Below, in pieces: positions 34,546 through 48,014 of a stretch of 64,000 nt of DNA. Below the pieces are notes generated by a model, which made no database searches, was not told where the DNA came from, and saw nothing but the letters and a program-made list of their open reading frames with translations. Both the position numbers and the translations under genes were made by a program. Every line of letters begins with the position of its first letter. Position 1 is the first letter of the stretch. The stretch spans positions 3,556,501 to 3,620,500 of the forward strand of contig JAZAYU010000019.1 of assembly GCA_038501625.1 (NCBI GenBank), in the 5' to 3' direction. The DNA is from Corbicula japonica. Taxonomy: Eukaryota; Mollusca; Bivalvia; Venerida; Cyrenidae.

Positions 34546-36097
34546 ACCGGAACTACCCAGTGACAGGTGCGCGTTACAAAGGGAGGTTAATTAAGACAGA
34601 ATATTGAGATAACTCTGTATATCGGTAGGACCCCATTGACTTGACCTTTGCCATGTGGTGAAAAATGAAATGTTGTACATTATGCTGTTATCACTTTAAT
34701 CTGTGTACCAAGTGCATGATATGCAGGATCATTTTTCACCAAAGGCTTAAGGTCAGGTACACATAAATAAGAAAAAAATACTTTTATAACTTAAGAAGAA
34801 GTCAAGATCATTCATTTAAATGGCAATACGAAAATTATGCACGGCCTTTTATTTTCGCCAATGGTCTACGGTAGGTGTCTGTTATTAAAATAGAGAAAAC
34901 TTAATATTTCAATAGCTCATAAAGTAAAGTGAACAAGATACAGTGATGACACATGGTATACACATTTGATGTAAAGTGGTTACAGCATTATGTACATTAT
35001 TTCATTTAAACCACAGGCCAAAGGTCAAGTCAGTTATTTAAAATAAACATAAACTATCTTTCACAAATTATTGATTGGGGTTTCACCCCTGTTTTGCGTG
35101 CAATACTCTGATAGCCTTGTTCAGAGTTGGATGAAACATTTTCAAAAGAAAGGGGATCGATTGGGTCAGCCTTATGGTAGTTATGTGATAATTCCAACTC
35201 TCTGGCCATAATCCCAATTAAATTATTAATATAATTGTTATTAAGTAAACATAATCACAAATCTTTCACAAATTATTGATGAAATACCCTCAGACTGATT
35301 TATTAAGGGTTGGATTAAAGATTTCCACAAAAGAGTCCGTTTGGGTCAGTCTTAAGGTAGTTATGTGATATTTCCAACTTTCTAGTCATAATTACCATGA
35401 AAATTAAATATTGATGAGCCTAAGGGGAGTTTGATCAAACCCCCAAAATACCCTCCGGATCCGCTCCTGCTTGTTGATGGAAGAATTTTTAAGTATGTCA
35501 AACATTGTTTTGTAATGTGCGCCAACACAACAATCTACAACTATATTAGATGTGAAGAAACAGTTTAATATTTCGACAACTAAAGTATATTTTAATACCA
35601 GCATCGCATAAAATGCCGTGATACGCAGCGTAGCAAAATCAAGTGCCGGTGTACGGTGCGTGGCCTCTCATTTTTTGCAAGAAGCAGGTAAAATATAGAT
35701 AAAACACACTCAAATTTTACTATGCAGGGTCCTCCAATGCAAAAAAAATTGTATGCAGTCATAATTCTTCGCTAGACTTCAGTTTAGACCAAGAAAAATA
35801 CGTTTGAACAGGAAATTTACAACTTTTGCAGCACAGAGAGGTCCATTTTCACGAATGATTGAGCAGACTACTGAATTCTGGACACAGAGAAGACTAGAAT
35901 CATAAATAGCCATAATCTGACAGCCGTATAGGCCTATTGGTTTGAGTATTGTTTAAATATCTAACCAAAAACTCTGCGATTTTCCAGCCATACCCCACAA
36001 AATCTCCTACATTGACACCGGTTATGCCGGTTAAAAGCGTTGCATATGCCGTGATCGCGGCGTAGTGCCGTTCGCGAAGCGTACCAGGTTAGCCAGG
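34546..36097 (-). repeat. large foldback, right arm
   Basis: This is the reverse-complement partner of 31928-33279, about 200 bp longer. Part of the excess is an internal direct duplication: TTTCACAAATTATTGAT at about 35059 and again at about 35265, each followed by a block ending GGTAGTTATGTGATA and TTCCAACT. The outer end is CGTAGTGCCGTTCGCGAAGC, then GTACCAGGTTAGCCAGG. No ORF with family resemblance is seen. Confidence 0.85.
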
Positions 36098-39000
36098 ATG
36101 TAAATAGTCTCAAAATAAAAACAATACAGTTTGTCTGAGTATCACATAATTAAATTCCACACGATAGTTTTTATTAAAAGACGTTAAATTTACCCACAAT
36201 TCCTATTTTTTACGTTTTTTGTCAATACAAATTATCTCCCAATCATACTACGTTGGTCTATCACATGATGTTTTCGGTGGTTTATGATTGGCTTTTTAGA
36301 CCGGTATTTTTGCAATTTATCGGTGTCAAATTTCTGTTAAAATCTGAAGAGAACAAATATCTTGGAATATTAGATACGACGTTTGCGCTTTTCACCGATG
36401 AAACTCTTAGTAAGTTGACTTAGGAAGCCAAGTGTTCAAACGAGCAACCTAGAAAACACTTTTTTTCACGGACACAGTTATGACAGCTTTACCGCGTATA
36501 CACATAAGTAACGCACAATAAATGCACATTTGAATATATGAAAAAGATAATGCCTTGAACTTGTAAACATAGTATTTTTTACTGCAATATAACACTCTTT
36601 TGTAAAACTATATCAAAGAATGTTATCGTGATGGCATAAACAAGAAAATAATGCTCTAAAGCAAACATCATCCACGAAAGCCAGGAAACATTCATTAAAA
36701 CGAGTAACATCGACTTTAATCAAGAAAATGTACTTCGAGGGCTATTGTCAGGGTTAGCCATACATTAACACTGTTATCAATTACTATCGGTGAAGGCCGA
36801 TAAGCACGAAACAAATATATGTAAAAACCGGAAGTAGCGCTCAAACCGTAACGTGACGGCGTGGACTAACTAAACATGCTAAATTAAGTTACAATGTAAA
36901 TGCATTTCAAGATATCTTTGACATGTAGATTTAATAACAACATAGGAACATAATGTTTGTCTAAATGTGTTTAACAAGTAGGTCAAATAATGACCATAAA
37001 AGAACAAGAAGAATTATCTTATTCTATTACTGTAACATTCATTTTTCATTTAATTTTCAACACTTTTAAATTGAAGATTTTACATATTTTTCGGGTTTTT
37101 GTCCCATTGTATCATGTCTGTGTTCCATAACATACTCACTTGTTTCGATACTTGATTGTTGTCTACACACAAAACAAATGTTACATTTTTAAACTAAAGA
37201 CCGTGTTCTCTGAGAGAATCGTTCTCTATGTCAATGACTATTTAAGATAAGTAAGACTTTTACATGTATACTCATAATGGGGAATGCATAGCAAAACAGC
37301 ATTTTCAGTGAATTTTGATTGAATCACGATATCTGTTGACTACTTAACTGTAGAGTTTCTATGAACAGACTAAAACTGATTTCCATATATGAATGCAGAA
37401 ATATATATGTGAACATTTGAAATGAAAAGAAGAAATTAAAATAATAGAAATTATATGTGACAATTATAGAATAAATCTTGTTCTTGCTGTCTGTAATATG
37501 TTTTGATTGAGAATATTTTTTAATAGTCTGTGAAAGACAGAACACATTTAGCAGATATGGTCACAAATATCAAATATAACAAAAGTAACAATATGATAAA
37601 GAACACTCTTTTTGTTAAAAAGATATTTTTTGTAATTAAAGTAATAAAGCATAGTTGTGTAATGCAGAGCGGACATCAGAACATAAAATATATACTTGCA
37701 CTCGGTTTTCTATGGACCATAACAATTTTCATCAGATTCTTGCCATTTTATATTGAGAAACATTTGATCCGGGGCGTGGCTAATAATCTTTGCAACTTGC
37801 ACAATGTAAGATCTTCCGACGTCAACGAGCAAGCGAGTCAAACACGTGTTGCGTTGTCGTCAATATTGGATATTTTAACTGCCATTTAAATGGCAGGTAT
37901 ATCACAAATACTCTTAAATACTTAGTAATTATATTTTTAAAGTATAAATATAAGAAAAGAATATGAAACAGCGTCCATCGGGATATAAAACAATAAAGTT
38001 GTTTAATGTACGCGTTAAGCCCTTGAGCTTTCACACACTTTAAAATTCACGTTCCAAACCCTGCTAAAAGCAATACAATATGGATTCAATTCTTAAGGTT
38101 AACTTATAATGCAAATAACAAAAACTTGCTAAAATTTCAATAATGAAATTTGGGGAAATACTCAGTGTACGTTTTTCTTGAAATTCTTGATATCCCAAAC
38201 ATTATTTTGAGGAATTGGCACTAATGATTGTAGACCAGCATATACGTATTTCATGTATAAGTTGGTTTGGTATATTGTCCATGAATTTCAGAGTTCTCAA
38301 GCAAATGGTTTTTCTTTTGTTTTAGTATGTGCTTGGTAATTAGAACACGAATTAGACTTAACTGAGCGTGCAAATATTAGTGCATCCTTTGATAAATATT
38401 TCTTCACTAAAATCTAGTCGGCAATGAGTATTTCCCCGATAATCATTTTAGCAAGATTTTGCCATTTGCAAAGTTAGAAATACCATAAATGATTGCACTA
38501 GCATTTCCTAATTATACTTAAAACATATTAAATATTAAAAATCTGTCATTATTACGTAAATGGAAATACATGCAACGTGTAAAAAGTTCAACAACATTTA
38601 GCGTTATAACTTTATGCGAGTTTTTATAATTGAGCAAAACTAGTTTTTTATTCTTGGTTGTTTGTAATAAATCCCTGAAGAATATTTAGTCGAAAAACAG
38701 AGGGCTGCAGGCCACTTAAAAGATGAGATCTGAGAATTTAATGAGATATTCGCCGGGAATATCTAATACATCAGCTCGTTTAAATGAAAATAAGCTTGAG
38801 CCACGTGGTGTGTGCACTTCCGATTGAAGTGCATCTAATAACAATAGAGCGCCGAGGAAACACAAGATTTTTTAGCGATTGTCACACTTTAAAAGAGTTA
38901 ACTCTTTTCAAAAATTGTGTTGGTATGAAAACAAAAGAGCAAATTTTGTATCTATTAGGGTCGCCTTCATTTGCAGTCAAATAGAATGTTGCTCTGAGCT

Positions 39001-39348
39001 TTCTAATTTAATTAAGTCGGCTAATTCTGAGATAAAACGCTACTGACCAGAAAATCTAATTTAGGCATTTCTAGTAGGTAGCAATCTAAACGTGGCCTTT
39101 ACAAAGTGTGTGTGCGTTTGTGTACATTGACAAAGTATTCATAGAATTAAACATGTTATGTAAAAAATATTGATGTTTATGTTTTGTTTAATTAATTGTC
39201 TCTAATTTTCTCAAATTCTATTCGAATAAACATATATTAAAGCGCGACGGTCTAGCTTACATATTTTTTGCGTATGTGCATTTTTTACACTCTTTATCAA
39301 TACTAGTACATGTATAAGCTATCTGATTCTTTATGAAATTCGTATAAC
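36098..39348. other. gene-free stretch
   Basis: The inner 300 bases hold the outlying inverted match noted at 31447-31480. At 36831-36845 there is an ETS-like AACCGGAAGTAGCG. No gene is recognised; a 119-codon plus frame at 37530-37889 has no family signature. Confidence 0.4.
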
Positions 39349-39915
39349 AGTACACTTAACAAGTTTTCTAAGTATACACCTTCGTACTGGGGCATTACTG
39401 GCTTGATTTTTGGGCTATTGCCCTAAAACTTTTAATAAACCATGTAATGGATTTTAACTGATTTATTAGTAAAACTTCATTCAAACTGACAGACAACTGA
39501 CTGCTCAAAATCATTTAGAATACTGACACCCACAGAATACAAATTCACAAAATCAGTTAATAAAGCGGATGTTCAAACAAATTAGGCGTACATATAAATG
39601 AACCTTTGAAACCTAGAAATATTTTATTAGTCTATTTCTGTTAAATTCATTTCATTTAATTCTAATCTTAATGTTTTATAACTGTTTACAGTCCAACCCA
39701 CGTTTGGGGCAAATCAGTTTGAATGCATAAAATGTAGGCGACTATGTTTTAGTTTTCCAATATGCCTGTTAAATTCGACCAATTTTTCTAATAAATCAGT
39801 TAGTATTTATTGCATTTTATTGAAAGTTTTAGAACAATTGCTCAGTTATCAACCCAGTAATGCCCCCAGTACGAAGGTACGAAGGTGTATACTTAGAACA
39901 GTTGTTAAGTGTACT
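39349..39915. mobile_element. 567-bp inverted-repeat element
   Basis: The left end AGTACACTTAACAAGTTTTC then TAAGTATACACCTTCGTACT is mirrored on the right by AGTACACTTAACAACTGTTC then the same words. The right arm has an extra 8-bp duplication (GTACGAAG twice). Homology of the arms extends about 110 bases inward (CTGGGGCATTACTGG; ACTGATTTATTAG). No ORF and no clean target duplication are seen. It is a non-autonomous DNA element by structure, older than the one at 7.5 kb. Confidence 0.8.
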
Positions 39916-42900
39916 TAATGTATTCTTAAATAAGTAGCATGAACAAGACTTTACAGCAGAAAGTACAAAATATACCACAATCGAGCAGATCTTGACAAAG
40001 GCGAAACATTTGTTGGTTTCTTAGCACAGATATAGTAATTCCATTTTCAAACACTTTCAAAATTGTTATCTAACGAAACAATTAGATATGCTATGAACAT
40101 GTTTGTCCATATGAAACATTTAACAACGACAAAGACAAGGTTAGCCAAGGGAAAGAGCCAAAACACGATCATTATTGTAAAACTCGGCAGCATGTACTTG
40201 TATTCCGGATTTTGAGGTTATTTTCAGCAAGTAAACACCTTTTCTAGATGTTCTTCATTACAGTAACATGTTTATTTAAAGAGTGTTTGCGTGATATAAT
40301 GTTGATGCTGTCAAGCCTGGTGAATGATGTTACCGCTGAGGTTTGTGTTACATGTCAGGTGCTTTTTTAGGCTTTCTGCTGAAATTAAAGCTCGTAAAAC
40401 TCTCTAACACTAATTGTATAATATTTGTTATCATAAAGTTGCGTTCTGATATGACTTTTTCGTAATTTTATTTAGCAAAAGTTAAACAAATCGCCGGCAC
40501 AGAAACATTCATGCGGTAACAAATGTTTTATGTTTTAACCTAGCGCATTTCGTTACTATTGCATATCACTTTATTCGATTGTAATTTTATTCAACAAGAA
40601 TCGGTTTATATCTCGTTTAACCCTCCTTGTCACTAAGCCTTTTTTGTCTTACTCTGGACAGGAGTATCTTCATAATCTTGATCTGCTAAGTTGCGTACCA
40701 ATTATATTATTATACATTATTACAATTCAACGAGTTCTACCGTTGGCAGCAGTTGTCCTTACGTTTTACAAAACCAGTTTCCAGATTCATCGCCCCACAC
40801 TATCCAGATCACCATCAATACTAAGCTTCTTGAAATGTTCATGATTGCCACACGCCATGCTGCCGTGATGCCTCACGAGGATTCGAGTATTCAATTACTG
40901 CCGAGCAGAGCAATTTTCATCAATTGAGGCATTTGTTTTAATCTTATAAAAATATTGTTAAACCCAACGAACTTCTTGACTTTTCATTTGTAATTAACGC
41001 TAATAGTTAGTAAGTGACTTTTAGATTATGTATGATTGAAATCCGTAAGTAAGATTGCTGCTGGGCACTTTTGATCAGATATTGTCTACTTATGTTTGAA
41101 AAAATAAAATAATTGGTAAAAAGAGCCTAGATATTTACTAAGTTAACAAAACAAATAAAGACAGTACGTTTAGAAAACCGTTAAGTACACATCGCTCGAT
41201 ATCAATTTCATTTTATTACATGAAATGTTTTAAAGACATATTATGAAGACTTCACAGAAATTCGAAAAAGTCGTGATTTTAATGACCACATTATTTATCG
41301 TATAAAATTCAATAGTTTATTTTATAGAGGTTTTATTTCGTGTGCTTTTATGGCGTTTGACATAAGAATCACATCGTTGGAAGTTGAAGCGTGTCATGTA
41401 CATTCGTATTAACATAAATATTTTTTTTTAATTTTAGTTATTTGTTTTTTTTATATTTATGTTTTGGTAATTTGAAACTATTTCTTGAACAGATTAAAAT
41501 AAACCTTGTTATAATCTACATCATCTTAAAACATCCTAGTGTTTGCAATTAATTATTGTGTGTTTGGTTGGCAATTGTACTGATTCAGGACTGAAAATTC
41601 TCATGTGAAAGGTCTCTTGCTTTATTTCTACGGCGACAGGTAAAACGGGTAACATAAATGGTTAATGTCGCACCGTGTAGAATTAGAACTGTTGACAGTT
41701 TCCATGGTAATATGAAAGTACTAAAACAGAAAATTTAACATTACATAGTTGCTTTTTTATATCTTTGTTAATGTTCACAATCATGTCAGCTCTCTTTCTA
41801 ATTGCTTAATGTGTCCAGTTATTAAATGCAATGATAAACATGATATGAACCATGTTGGATAAATAAGCGTTAATTCAATCTGTCGCAGACTGGGTTCGAT
41901 TCTATGTTATGCTTAATATATTTTTATCAATATTGTTGAAAACAAACCGTAAAATTAAACAAACTTTATTTCCTAAATGTTTATTAAATGTTTTCACAAA
42001 CTTATTCTAAAGCTAAACAATAGCAATCGTAGTGCTTACCTGATTAATGCTCAATTGAGGCCGTCGAGATAAAGTTTATAAAGTTTCACCCTTCTTATAT
42101 AATCGCATTAATTTCTTTGGTATGATGATATGTTGTATAACCTGTTATAATATGTTAACGTTTTATACTTTAACTTGAAGAAATATTGACTTAATATTTC
42201 CTTTCCCACCACATCAGGTTTGTTTGTTATTTATGTCTACATACAAATGACATAATTGCTATAAATTTTTAATTGTTGTATATAATCTGTAGAAAGATAC
42301 ACCAATGTTTTCTATGTGTCCATTAAACAGTTATGGTTTATTCTGAGCCGGATCGATAGAATGTTGACAACATCCCTCTTTAATGGTTGCTGATAAAAGC
42401 ATTAAGACAGAACGCTTTTTATTGCTTTTACAAATTTGTATCGCATTATTTAGAGAAACACTTATTCTAGTGAAGAAGAAGGATTAGGGTCACTAAGACG
42501 TTACTTATGTAGGACATCGCTCTTTACACCGAAAACCAATTTGAAAACCATAACATGGTTATCAAAGCTGAGAGAAAGACCAAAGGTTCCTGACTCAAGT
42601 TCAGGTTAAACCGAATTTACACGTTTGAATAAAATCTCGATTTACATGTTTTTCCTCTAAAAAATTGAAATTTTAAAGTTGAAAAATGGTCACATCAGAA
42701 ATCCGTTCATACAACAATTTGCAGTAATAAAAGTCCTGTATAAAGCTACATTAACAAAACAAACCATTAACATTTACTAATTACTTAACCTTTTTTTAAG
42801 GTAATACAAGCTGTTTCTGAGTACACGAACCTTTCTGTAAAAGACAATGAGATTTCCGCATTGGCATTTTCATTGAATACCAAATTAAACAGATACATGG

Positions 42901-43663
42901 GAAGGAATCTATAGAAATGCAATTAAATCTCTATCTGATGCAGAGCAACAACGTCATGCAGCTCAGAATTGTCGCATTAGAAGTGAGAGAACTTCGGTTC
43001 TGGCATTATTTCAGGATTCCGTGGAACCATTATTTCCTATAATGTTTATATCTTGTTTTATGACGGACATTTTACAGAGAAATTCTAAACTCCGTTAAAA
43101 TTACCAACAGATTTACATAATTCGAAACGTAATACTGAACACAGTGATGTGTTGTAAAAAATATGTACTATTCTGTTGTGTTGTTTTGTTGATTTATGAA
43201 ATTTTATTTATATTGCCTTGCTCTTCCCCTACTCTGCCATCCCATGGCCCACCCGAACCAACCCCACTTTACATTTTATTACAACTTAATAAATAACATT
43301 ATGTACGTGTCAACGACATAAGACATTGAAACGTGATGTTCTAATTAAAGTTATTGCACGATAATTGACCACATATATTGGTACAATAAACTGAGTTGTA
43401 CATGTAGATGAGTTTTTGTTACTGTTTACAATAGTTATAATCTTGTTTTTCAAACTGCAAATTTTGAAATACCTTTAGTTTTCCGTTTTAGACGGCGATG
43501 TTCCTCGTGCAACACTAACGGGGTTTATATCTCACAGCTTGTTCGCTTTTCAAGAGCTTGCAACGATGTGAATGATTTCAATGAACCTAATCTGTGCATT
43601 ACAGAAAAACTTTTAAAACAGGTTTATCCATATCACAAATTAAGGAAAACCTTTTGCTAGTTT
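39916..43663. other. gene-free AT-rich stretch
   Basis: Nothing recognisable is seen. Two overlapping plus frames at 40644-40927 are not supported. GGGTTCGATTC at 41890-41900 resembles a pol III box B, but no box A is found upstream. Confidence 0.4.
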
Positions 43664-43995
43664 TTTGCATGCAACATTGTTGAGCCGATGGGTGGGTTGG
43701 AGTTATTTCACCAAGACTACTTGTACTTGTTTTGTGATACGAGAACCTGTTGGGACAAGTGTGAGGTTGGGGCACCCTAGAACCTGTTTCAAACCCCCAG
43801 TGGCAAATTGTTTTGCCACTGACCGTTCCAAGGCGGTAACACCTCAGGTTCTCACTTTCGTTAATTGTTTGTGGCGTCCATATTGAAATTGATTATTGTA
43901 ATATCATGTTCTCTTTTCCTCTCTACTGTTTGGCTGTGTGGGGAGGCTGTGTCTGCTGGATGTGGCCATCCCTGGTATGCATTTTTCACTTTTTT
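43664..43995 (+). repeat. RepC dispersed repeat, copy 1
   Basis: This is a 320-330-bp family, all clear copies in plus orientation. Order of landmarks: TTGTTGAGCCGATGGGTGGG, GTTTTGTGATACGAGAACCT, GTGAGGTTGGGGCACCCTAG, a hairpin AGTGGCAAA-TTGT-TTTGCCACT (43799-43820), CCGTTCCAAGGCGGTAAC, GGCTGTGTGGGGAGGCTG and a pyrimidine end near TTTTTCACTTTTTTT. Minus-strand reading is open through much of the unit. No tRNA-like box A/B pair is convincing. Confidence 0.85.
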
Positions 43996-44264
43996 TAATG
44001 AAGGTTTTGATTTTAACTTACTTGCGGGTTGAGTATGCTTTATTTTTTTTTATCACATTGTAGATTTGAATACACATTGGTGATCGTGTTTTCAAACAAA
44101 TGACAGAAAAGGAACAACATGGTATTTTTCTCAGCCGTTACTATTCTTGTTTTGGATAAAGTACAAAAGATGTCAATGATTGTCAAAACAGAAGAAGGAT
44201 AATGAATAATGATGCTCTAAATAGACGAAAAGTTTAAATTACGCAATAAATTACTATAGATAAG

Positions 44265-44715
44265 CCAAGACAAGTTGGCGATATTATCTGTTACTTATAA
44301 AGTGTAAACACGCATTGAAAGTAATATTTTTCTATAATCACACCTAATCGCCTCGGTAACGCTGTGATTAATGCTTCGGGGCTAGCACAGTCATAACCTG
44401 TATTCTGCACTGGTTCCCTACCCACCTTCTTGACGTTCAGAGTTTTATTTTAGATTTCTATTTTAACTTTGTATTGTAGGTTTGTCAATGTATTGTATAT
44501 ATTTTACTTTAATTAATTTTGTCGAATCAACATTTCATCCGCGGAAAATGATCTACGGTTTCATTTGTGTCGAAACAAAAACGTGAGTTTATCAGATGCT
44601 TTTTCATTTTATCGATGATTTCGCACCTACAACCAGGAAAAACAGCGTTGCTATCCTTGAACGTTCAGTTATTATCATTAAATGCGTCATAGACCACTCG
44701 GCTAATGTATTGAGT
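44265..44715. mobile_element. tRNA-headed element, diverged copy
   Basis: Homologous to 59392-59899: AAGTTGGCGATATTATC, GTGTAAACACGCATTG and AAAGTAATATTTTT on the left, and ATAGACCACTCGGCTAATG at the right. On the minus strand the right part reads ATTAGCCGAGTGGTCTATGA then, about 65 bases on, GTTGTAGGTGCGAAATC, a tRNA-like box A and a decayed box B. The terminal repeats are worn away. Confidence 0.65.
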
Positions 44716-46529
44716 ACTTAACCCTTTATATTATCATGATTATAGGGTTATAAAAACAGTAATTCACTGTTTAAATGAAACGCTTATATAAATATTGCAA
44801 ACTAATATATTCTTATAATAGTGTACTCTTTCTTAATAAATTTTACCATCTTAATAATATACTGTTATCAAAACGAAAGAAGCCCGAAGAAAAAAGATTT
44901 TTGCGAATTTCTCCATCATTATACATTTCGATATCTAATTTAAATTGCCAGCACAAAGCACATTATTTCCAATGATTTAACTATATAACAGTTATTAAAA
45001 TACGTATCGAATGAACACCGAAGTAGTCATCTGTATACTAAAAAAATCGCCAGGTTTCTCTGATTGAATTGAATATTCCTGTAGTAAGCATTTACATTAT
45101 AATATTATATAAATACAAGTTATTGTTAATAAGTGCTTGTCAGGATTTATTCTATTGAATGTAGTAAGTATTAATATTATTATTAAAATACAAGTATTTG
45201 TTAATTGGTGTTCGATATGATGCTCATCACGTAAAAACGCCATTTAGGACTATATTTCACCCACTCTTAACCGCGATGTACAAAATAACTCGATGTAAAA
45301 AAATAATTCTCTGTTAAATTATTATAACTGCTAATAAATTATAAAAAAGAACATAATCTTTTCGTGAGTTTTATTTAAATTAAATTTCAAAAAGGTAACT
45401 ATGTAAAAGGGAATTCGGGGATAATTTAGAATCTTTGCCAAATAGTGTAAGTGGTCATATGGTAAATATCATTATTAAATATTGCTTTCATCTAGCTTTT
45501 AACGGAGAGATTGAATAAAGGTTTTGTTTTAATCTACATCTTCTGTAGCATTAAATCATAACCACAATATCGTTCACCATTAGTAACGATAGACAATCTT
45601 AAAATATGCAAACATATACAATCCTAAATGCTTAATAGATTTTGTCTAGTAAGAATGACACTGAATAACGTAAGTTCTGACGAAGCCATATTATGTATAA
45701 TTATTATAAAGAAAAGCTCTGTATTTATTAGAAGCAATGGAAGCTTTAGTTTTCCTTTTCAAAGTCAAAGCCATTCTTGAGACGACTAGCAATAATCAAA
45801 TTATGATAGAGAATGTTAGGAGCTTGAGGTCATTATCTATCAAAAAGGACGCCTGTTGACCGACAATATAACACTCTCTCAGTACTGACAAATTTATCAA
45901 CTGACTAAGAAAACTAAAGAGCGAGTACATTAAACGCTTTGCTATTAAATGCAATACCAAAAAGACAGCTATCAATGATATTGACTTTAAAAGGTCGGAA
46001 GCAAACTGTTTTGACAGTTTCAGAATGCATCAACGTCACTTGTGAGCTATCACTATTAAAACTATTTTAACGATCGACTTTAATTCTTTTAAATGGTCAT
46101 AAAAATTACTAAGACAATATTATACTTAGAACTAAACAACTTATAATTTAAAGAAAGAAATTACAAATCTTCGGTTAGAAGGTAGTTATTGGAGACTGTT
46201 TGCGTTTGGACGCTCAGTTAACACATTATATAATTCATAATTAATTATAAAACATAATTCACACTAAGACAAAACACCATTCAAGTTAGACAACTGGAAT
46301 CGTTTTAGGAGAAAAACATTCAAATTTTAAAACAAAATGATAAGGCATAAGCTATTAATTAACAATATTTTGCGTCCATAAATAAAAAGTATCAAGATGT
46401 AAAGAAACACAGCAAAAATGAAACCGAAAGAAAAACAAAAATGGCACTTTCTGTTTTATTTTTATTCGACTTTAGTAGACTTTGTTTTTACAAATCGACG
46501 CACTGTCATAGTTATTTAAGTTTTTAGCT
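44716..46529. other. gene-free stretch with an imperfect local duplication
   Basis: At 45065-45135 and 45154-45215 two imperfect copies of an AT-rich segment (TGTAGTAAGCATT, AATACAAGTTATTGTTAAT) follow one another. Otherwise nothing is recognised. Confidence 0.45.
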
Positions 46530-46615
46530 GTTCAGAACATACCAGTATATTTAAAGAGGAAATCATTTGGTTTTCGAACTGTGTCACCCATAAAAAATTT
46601 GTGTTTGTAGTACAG
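46530..46615 (-). other. short conserved segment, copy 1 (frame FFMGDTVRKPND)
   Basis: On the minus strand the segment reads KHKFFMGDTVRKPNDFLFKY. A second copy at 51400-51470 on the plus strand reads YKFFMGDTARKPNDLLIRYT. I do not recognise the protein. The copies differ at both silent and replacement sites. It could be a duplicated exon or part of a dispersed repeat. In this copy TACTGGTATGTTC follows and could be read as a splice donor; no good acceptor is seen before it. Confidence 0.35.
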
Positions 46616-46910
46616 TACCGAAAATAACGAAATTGACAAACGAAACGGAGTGGAAATGGAAATGAATTTTAACTCTATGTTGAAACGGAAACGGAATGGA
46701 AACGGAACGCTATCGAAATGGAAATGCAACGGAGCGCTAAAAACGCTTGGAACGGTAAAAAAGCTATAATCGGAGCGCTTGGAACGCTAGAAACTGTAGA
46801 AACGGAATAATCGGAACGCTAGAAACGACCCGCTTATTTATAGTAGCGTTTTTACCATTTCTAGGTCACCCGATTATTTATAGTAACGTTCTAACCGTTT
46901 CTTTGTACGA
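46616..46910. repeat. AACGGA/GGAACGCTAGAAACG-type short repeat tract
   Basis: Words such as GAAACGGAAACGGAATGGAA, GGAACGCTAGAAAC and their complements recur. From about 46820 the strand of the motif flips (GCGTTTTTACCATTTCTAGG, ACGTTCTAACCGTTTCT), separated by a repeated CCCGATTATTTATAGTA-like spacer. A small cluster of the same words lies at 50705-50755. Confidence 0.7.
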
Positions 46911-47454
46911 AATTAATTCTAACGAAAATAATTGTCATGTTCGTGAGACACTTGTTTCAAGTAATGATAAGTCTAAATGTTTACCATTATTCAGCGCTGA
47001 TCGAGCAATTGTTACACATTTATCGAAAGATTAGACATTTGCTACATGTATATGTATAAGGACCTCGGGTGAATATATTTTTCGCTTGAACCTTGGTTTA
47101 TGCGTGCACGATTTGTGATCTCTGGTAATTTGAAGATGGGTTTTTTTTTTATTTGTTTTATAACTTTAAAACGCGATATTGAAGAGATCTAGAAAAAAGT
47201 ACGGAAAACGCACCATCATTTATTTCTTGCGTCGGGGATTCAGAAATGAAAAAAGAAAAAGGTTGCAATGGTTTGTTTTACTTATAGGAATCAAAGCGCT
47301 GAAAGCGTTGAAAGACTTTCGCGCCGGAGAATTACATTACGCAGCAGAATATCAACTCTGGCTAACATCGTTTAATATGTGCACACGATAGAAACTGCAT
47401 GTCAACTTAAATACTTGCTCACGGCCAGTATGAAAGAGTAGTCAAACATCTGCT
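46911..47454. other. gene-free stretch
   Basis: No supported feature; a 70-codon plus frame at 47179-47391 has no family signature. Confidence 0.35.
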
Positions 47455-47665
47455 ATAAAATCCCCACAAAATACCCCAGAATGCGGGATTTGGCATATAG
47501 ATTTTCAAATTTTCCCGGACCCCCCATGATAAATTAGGCCTCTTACAAATTAATTTGGGCCTCATAAACGGACTGATTTTCTAGCTTAGTTAAAATTAAC
47601 ATTGTTAAAAAATAACTCGCTGAGTTGAACCCCCCTTGCTGAAATCCTGGATCCACCCCTGTCTA
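47455..47665 (-). repeat. possible relic of a GGATCC/GGGGTATTTT-type dispersed repeat
   Basis: Minus-strand reading gives AGGGGTGGATCCAGGATTTC, then a G-run near GGGGGGTTCAACTC, and ends GGGGTATTTTGTGGGGATTT. G-run-rich sequences of this form recur in many invertebrate genomes. Similar words (CCAAAATACCCTCCGGATCC) lie inside the foldback right arm. No second full copy in the window confirms it. Confidence 0.4.
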
Positions 47666-48014
47666 CTATTGTAAATGCAAATGTTATGTAGTGTATAAGC
47701 TGGCTAAACAATACTAAATCCTGTAGAGTATACTTCTAGTATCAATGAGACATAAGCTATTAATATTAATTAGTAGGCGGTGCTACTTAAACTTTGTAGA
47801 GAATGTTCATTCATAGTATCATGTTACATCTCCGATGAGTAATTGCCAGTATTTAACAAGCATTGGCCAATGTTAAGATAAGCACAGCCGTTATTTCCTG
47901 GTTAGAGATAAAACGAATTCAATTAAGAGAGTAATAATTGATTGCTAAACTGTTAATTGTCTAATACAAAACAACATCCTGATAAAAAGAGACGTGTTTC
48001 TCGCTGACCTGAAT
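47666..48014. other. gene-free stretch
   Basis: Nothing recognisable is seen. Confidence 0.35.

Noticed and set aside
37530..37889. 119-codon plus-strand open frame
   Set aside because: Low-complexity Lys/Asn/Ile-rich start, no recognised motif, and overlapped by a minus-strand frame. Probably chance.
41885..41905. Box B-like GGGTTCGATTC
   Set aside because: Isolated word; no box A upstream and no cloverleaf.
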